A stretch of 64,000 bases of DNA from Hypomesus transpacificus (Eukaryota; Chordata; Actinopteri; Osmeriformes; Osmeridae), in the NCBI RefSeq assembly GCF_021917145.1, contig NC_061063.1:10260263-10324262 (forward strand). The letters run 5' to 3'. Position 1 is the stretch's first letter. Each line of letters opens with the position of its first letter. This document shows positions 61,601 through 64,000 of the stretch, piece by piece. The notes beneath the pieces were generated by a model, which searched no databases, was not told the origin of the DNA, and was given only the letters and a program-made list of their open reading frames with translations. Position numbers and translations under genes: made by a program.

Positions 61601-63895
61601 GTGGGACGTGTTGAAGACAGACCTACGCCCCTGTCCTGGAGAACCCCACCTGCTATCCTGCCATGCAGGTCTCGGCTGACCTCCAGCTCCTCCTCCTCCT
61701 GCCTCCAGAGCTCCAGGAGCAGCCCCCCGGAGCACAGCCCCCCTGGGCCCCGCCACGCCAGGACATGAGTCAGTGTCTTGGGATTGTCACACAGGTCTTG
61801 CAGGGTGCCCAGGATCACGCTTCGCATGTTGCCGGGACTCGACTGCATGGGAGATAGAATCACAACACGGTACAGGACAGGAAAGCTTGGCCGAGCTTGA
61901 CGATGTGTGAACCTTCTGGAAGGTTCTTACGTGGAGGAGATCCAATAGCAGAAACACTCCTTCTTTGGCCAGGAAGTAATCTTCTGTTGTGTAGCACCCC
62001 ACAATACAAGACCTGGGTCATATAGGAATTATACAATATTACACAGCTGCAAAACAAGTTGATCTGATTCTGTGGGTCTGTGAACTGACCAGACACAGTC
62101 CACTGTGGAGAGGATGAGAATGTTGTGTCCCAGACCGCTGGAAAACTTCTCTGGGTTCATTCTGAGGAAATGCACCGTCATCTCCACTCCCTCAGATCCA
62201 AACAATTCCTGTGGCACAACAGGGTAAATAAACACTACGTTATCAAACCAAAACATGCGTGATCAGTTACACTCTTAGGTTTTGTTACAGGCTCTACCTT
62301 TCTGTGTAGATCGTTTTCACACAGCGCTGATAAGATGATCTGAATATCAGCCTTGATCTCCAGGGTAACAGCATCCTCTTCCTTTGGGCTTTCTACCATC
62401 TGCATCACAATCCCTGAGAACACAGACCACAAGGTTACAGAAAAAACTTTTAGTAGCTATTTGTAAGACTCTGGTAAGCTCACATTTGAAATGATCTTCC
62501 TACAGACTGACATAAACTTAATGTTTCCATTAGGGGAGTCTCCCTCCTCCTGAAGTACCTAGCAACTGGCTGATGGCTCCCTGATCACAGAGCCCCTGGT
62601 TGATTGCCTCGTTGCCAAGGGAAGCCATCGCCCTCAGCAGCCTCGCACAGTAGCGCATCTGAGCCATCCTGCTACCCCGCCCCCCAGCGCCGTGGAAACT
62701 GTGACCCTGGCCAAAGTAGGCGTCTGTGGGGAACAGATCAAGTCAAGTGACTGTGAGCAGTGGAAACAAGCAGCCTATCTATTCTTCCTCCCCAGCCCCC
62801 GGGAGATCTCACCCCGCTCAGCGCACCACTCCAGCAGCAGCAGCAGGCAGGTGCTGCCCTTGCAGCTCACGTACTCCTCCTGCATCAGGGGAGCCACGCT
62901 GGCCAGGGTGGCCAGTGCCTGCAGCTGCAGCTCCTCCTGCTGGACGGACGTCCAGTAGCGAGGCCCCGGTGAGCCCCCGGGATGGGGGCCGGGGGGCCTC
63001 ACCAGCAGGAGCAGGGCCACCACTACACCACCCTCTCTGAACAGCTAGGAGGATACAGAACGGGAGTTCAGGTGAATTATTCAGGTACAAAACCTGCAAA
63101 TAGTTGTGTTATAGTCAGCTAGTGGATTTTGTGGGAAAACAAACACTGTCACTTACCTGCAGGGCAGAAAGGTCCTTTGACATGACAACAAACAAGTTCA
63201 GTAACAGCTTCTTCATCTCAAAATCTTCATTATTGTAGGACAGCTTGAGGTTTTGGACTAGAGGGTTGTGACTTTTCACTAGAAATTGAAACATAATTTG
63301 TTTAAAATGTATACAGACTTGTTACGATAGTGTTTTTTTTTCTGCACCATTTATTTGTACTCACTCTCTGGAAATGTGCCAATAATAATGAGCTGCTTGG
63401 CAAATAAACTCTCCTGTAAGAAAATGTAGTGATAAGAAAACAAACAATCCAAAATGAGAATAAACCTCCTCCTGTCACAGAGCAACACTTACAATAAGTG
63501 GAGATTTGGGATTTTCAGCTATGAGGGTTGTGATCACGAGAAGGTCATTCCTGAGTTGAGAATCATAATGCCGGTAGCCGTTTAACAGCAGCTTCAAAAA
63601 GGCTTCTTTCAGGGCCCTACAATTCAAAAATGCAAAGAATTGACCTTTTAACCGCCTTTTATGTAGTTTAATTAGGATATGACTGACCATGAAGTACTGT
63701 ATAATAGAAGCACCCACACAATACAGTCCATGTTGCTTAGCTGAAATGAGACCTCGTCTTTGCAGCCTCGTTCTAGCAAGTTCCACAAGATCTCAGAGGA
63801 GCGGAACAGGATTTGTCCAGTTGGGTCTGGGTCATTCATATGGAAGCAGACTATCTGGGCCCCCTGAGCCTTCAGCACATGGCCACAGTTTACAT
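58694..63895 (-). CDS. cfap69: cfap69: cilia- and flagella-associated protein 69 (5' part beyond window)
   Basis: CFAP69 is needed for sperm flagellum midpiece assembly and is found in olfactory cilia. Sixteen minus-strand exons are visible: 63895-63718, 63616-63493, 63413-63365, 63278-63157, 63044-62813, 62723-62559, 62413-62298, 62208-62090, 62012-61931, 61842-61650, 61409-61272, 61190-61114, 59550-59353, 59226-59140, 59056-58952 and 58867-58694 (stop 58694-58696). They sum to 719 codons with all phases agreeing. Human CFAP69 is about 940 aa, so roughly 220 N-terminal residues lie off the right edge. The helical-repeat body and the blocks STVDCVWSCIVGC, EDYFLAKEGVFLLLD, LCDNPKTLTHVLAWRG and ELWRQEEEEL, followed by DPKKPVL, fit the family. 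The late intron 61113-59551 is almost entirely a minisatellite. Confidence 0.88.
59557..61024 (-). repeat. 20-bp minisatellite filling a cfap69 intron, about 73 copies
   Basis: CCACCACACCAGCCTCATCA repeats about 73 times over 1.47 kb, with C/T variants (CCACTACACC) and some 17-bp units missing one triplet. The array starts six bases from the 3' splice site at 59551. Stretches of the variant pattern recur, which points to expansion by segment duplication. The long + strand open frames here are repeat artefacts. Confidence 0.95.
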
Positions 63896-64000
63896 CTGAG
63901 GAAGAAAAAACTCAAATAAGCAACAAGGTGCAATTATAAGAAACTAGGACCATTGACATTGACAGCGGGACACCGAATGTCAAGATTGTGATTGGTCCTC
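63896..64000. other. cfap69 intron at the window edge
   Basis: Intronic sequence upstream of the first visible cfap69 exon. The remaining 5' exons are outside the window. Confidence 0.7.

Overview
This window is nuclear DNA from a vertebrate, almost certainly a ray-finned (teleost) fish. The genes are intron-containing vertebrate orthologues with short GT-AG introns. fabp10 is a type typical of fish liver. The repeats are typical of fish: Tc1, hAT MITEs, L2 LINEs, and tRNA-type SINEs that share the L2 tail. I cannot name the species.

Layout. 1-11042: no gene recognised, many minisatellites and a 5'-truncated L2. 11043-12771 (-): a gene for a sperm-tail PG-rich repeat protein. 13359-16623 (+): meaf6, a subunit of NuA4/MOZ acetyltransferase complexes. 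17055-22188: intergenic repeats. 22189-25975 (-): fhl3, with a probable non-coding first exon near 31.5 kb. 34129-36159 (-): rragc, head-to-head with mycbp at 37038-38150 (+). 39161-40690 (-): a gja9-type connexin. 43703-44600 (-): fabp10. 45708-54255 (-): slc9a1 (NHE1), 12 exons. 56375 to about 57.7 kb (-): an unrecognised small membrane-protein gene. 58694-63895 (-): the 3' three quarters of cfap69, whose start lies beyond the right edge. The block fhl3-rragc-mycbp-gja9, with meaf6 nearby, matches human 1p34.3. slc9a1 (human 1p36) and cfap69 (human 7q21) are joined to it here. The spliced lengths I reconstructed are in frame throughout and match family sizes: meaf6 201 aa, fhl3 279, rragc 383, mycbp 103, fabp10 126, slc9a1 787.

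The most unusual signal is a set of tandem repeats anchored on splice sites. In slc9a1, four different exon ends, each with its 5' splice site, have been amplified into minisatellites (exons 2, 6, 8 and 10), so the primary transcript carries dozens of near-identical donor sites. The exon 8 array was later split by an intact Tc1-type transposon that landed in one of the donor-bearing units. Exon 9 has a copy of its own 3' end in the following intron. Similar arrays start within a few bases of splice sites in meaf6 (both sides of exon 5), fhl3 and cfap69 (about 1.47 kb directly against a 3' splice site with no pyrimidine tract), and right after the stop codon of the unnamed membrane gene. I know of no named description of this pattern.

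The genes are not one pathway. They cover chromatin (meaf6, mycbp), LIM-domain signalling (fhl3), mTORC1 nutrient sensing (rragc), gap junctions (gja9), bile-acid/lipid binding (fabp10), pH and volume control (slc9a1) and sperm or cilia structure (the PG-rich gene, cfap69). Their link is conserved position.
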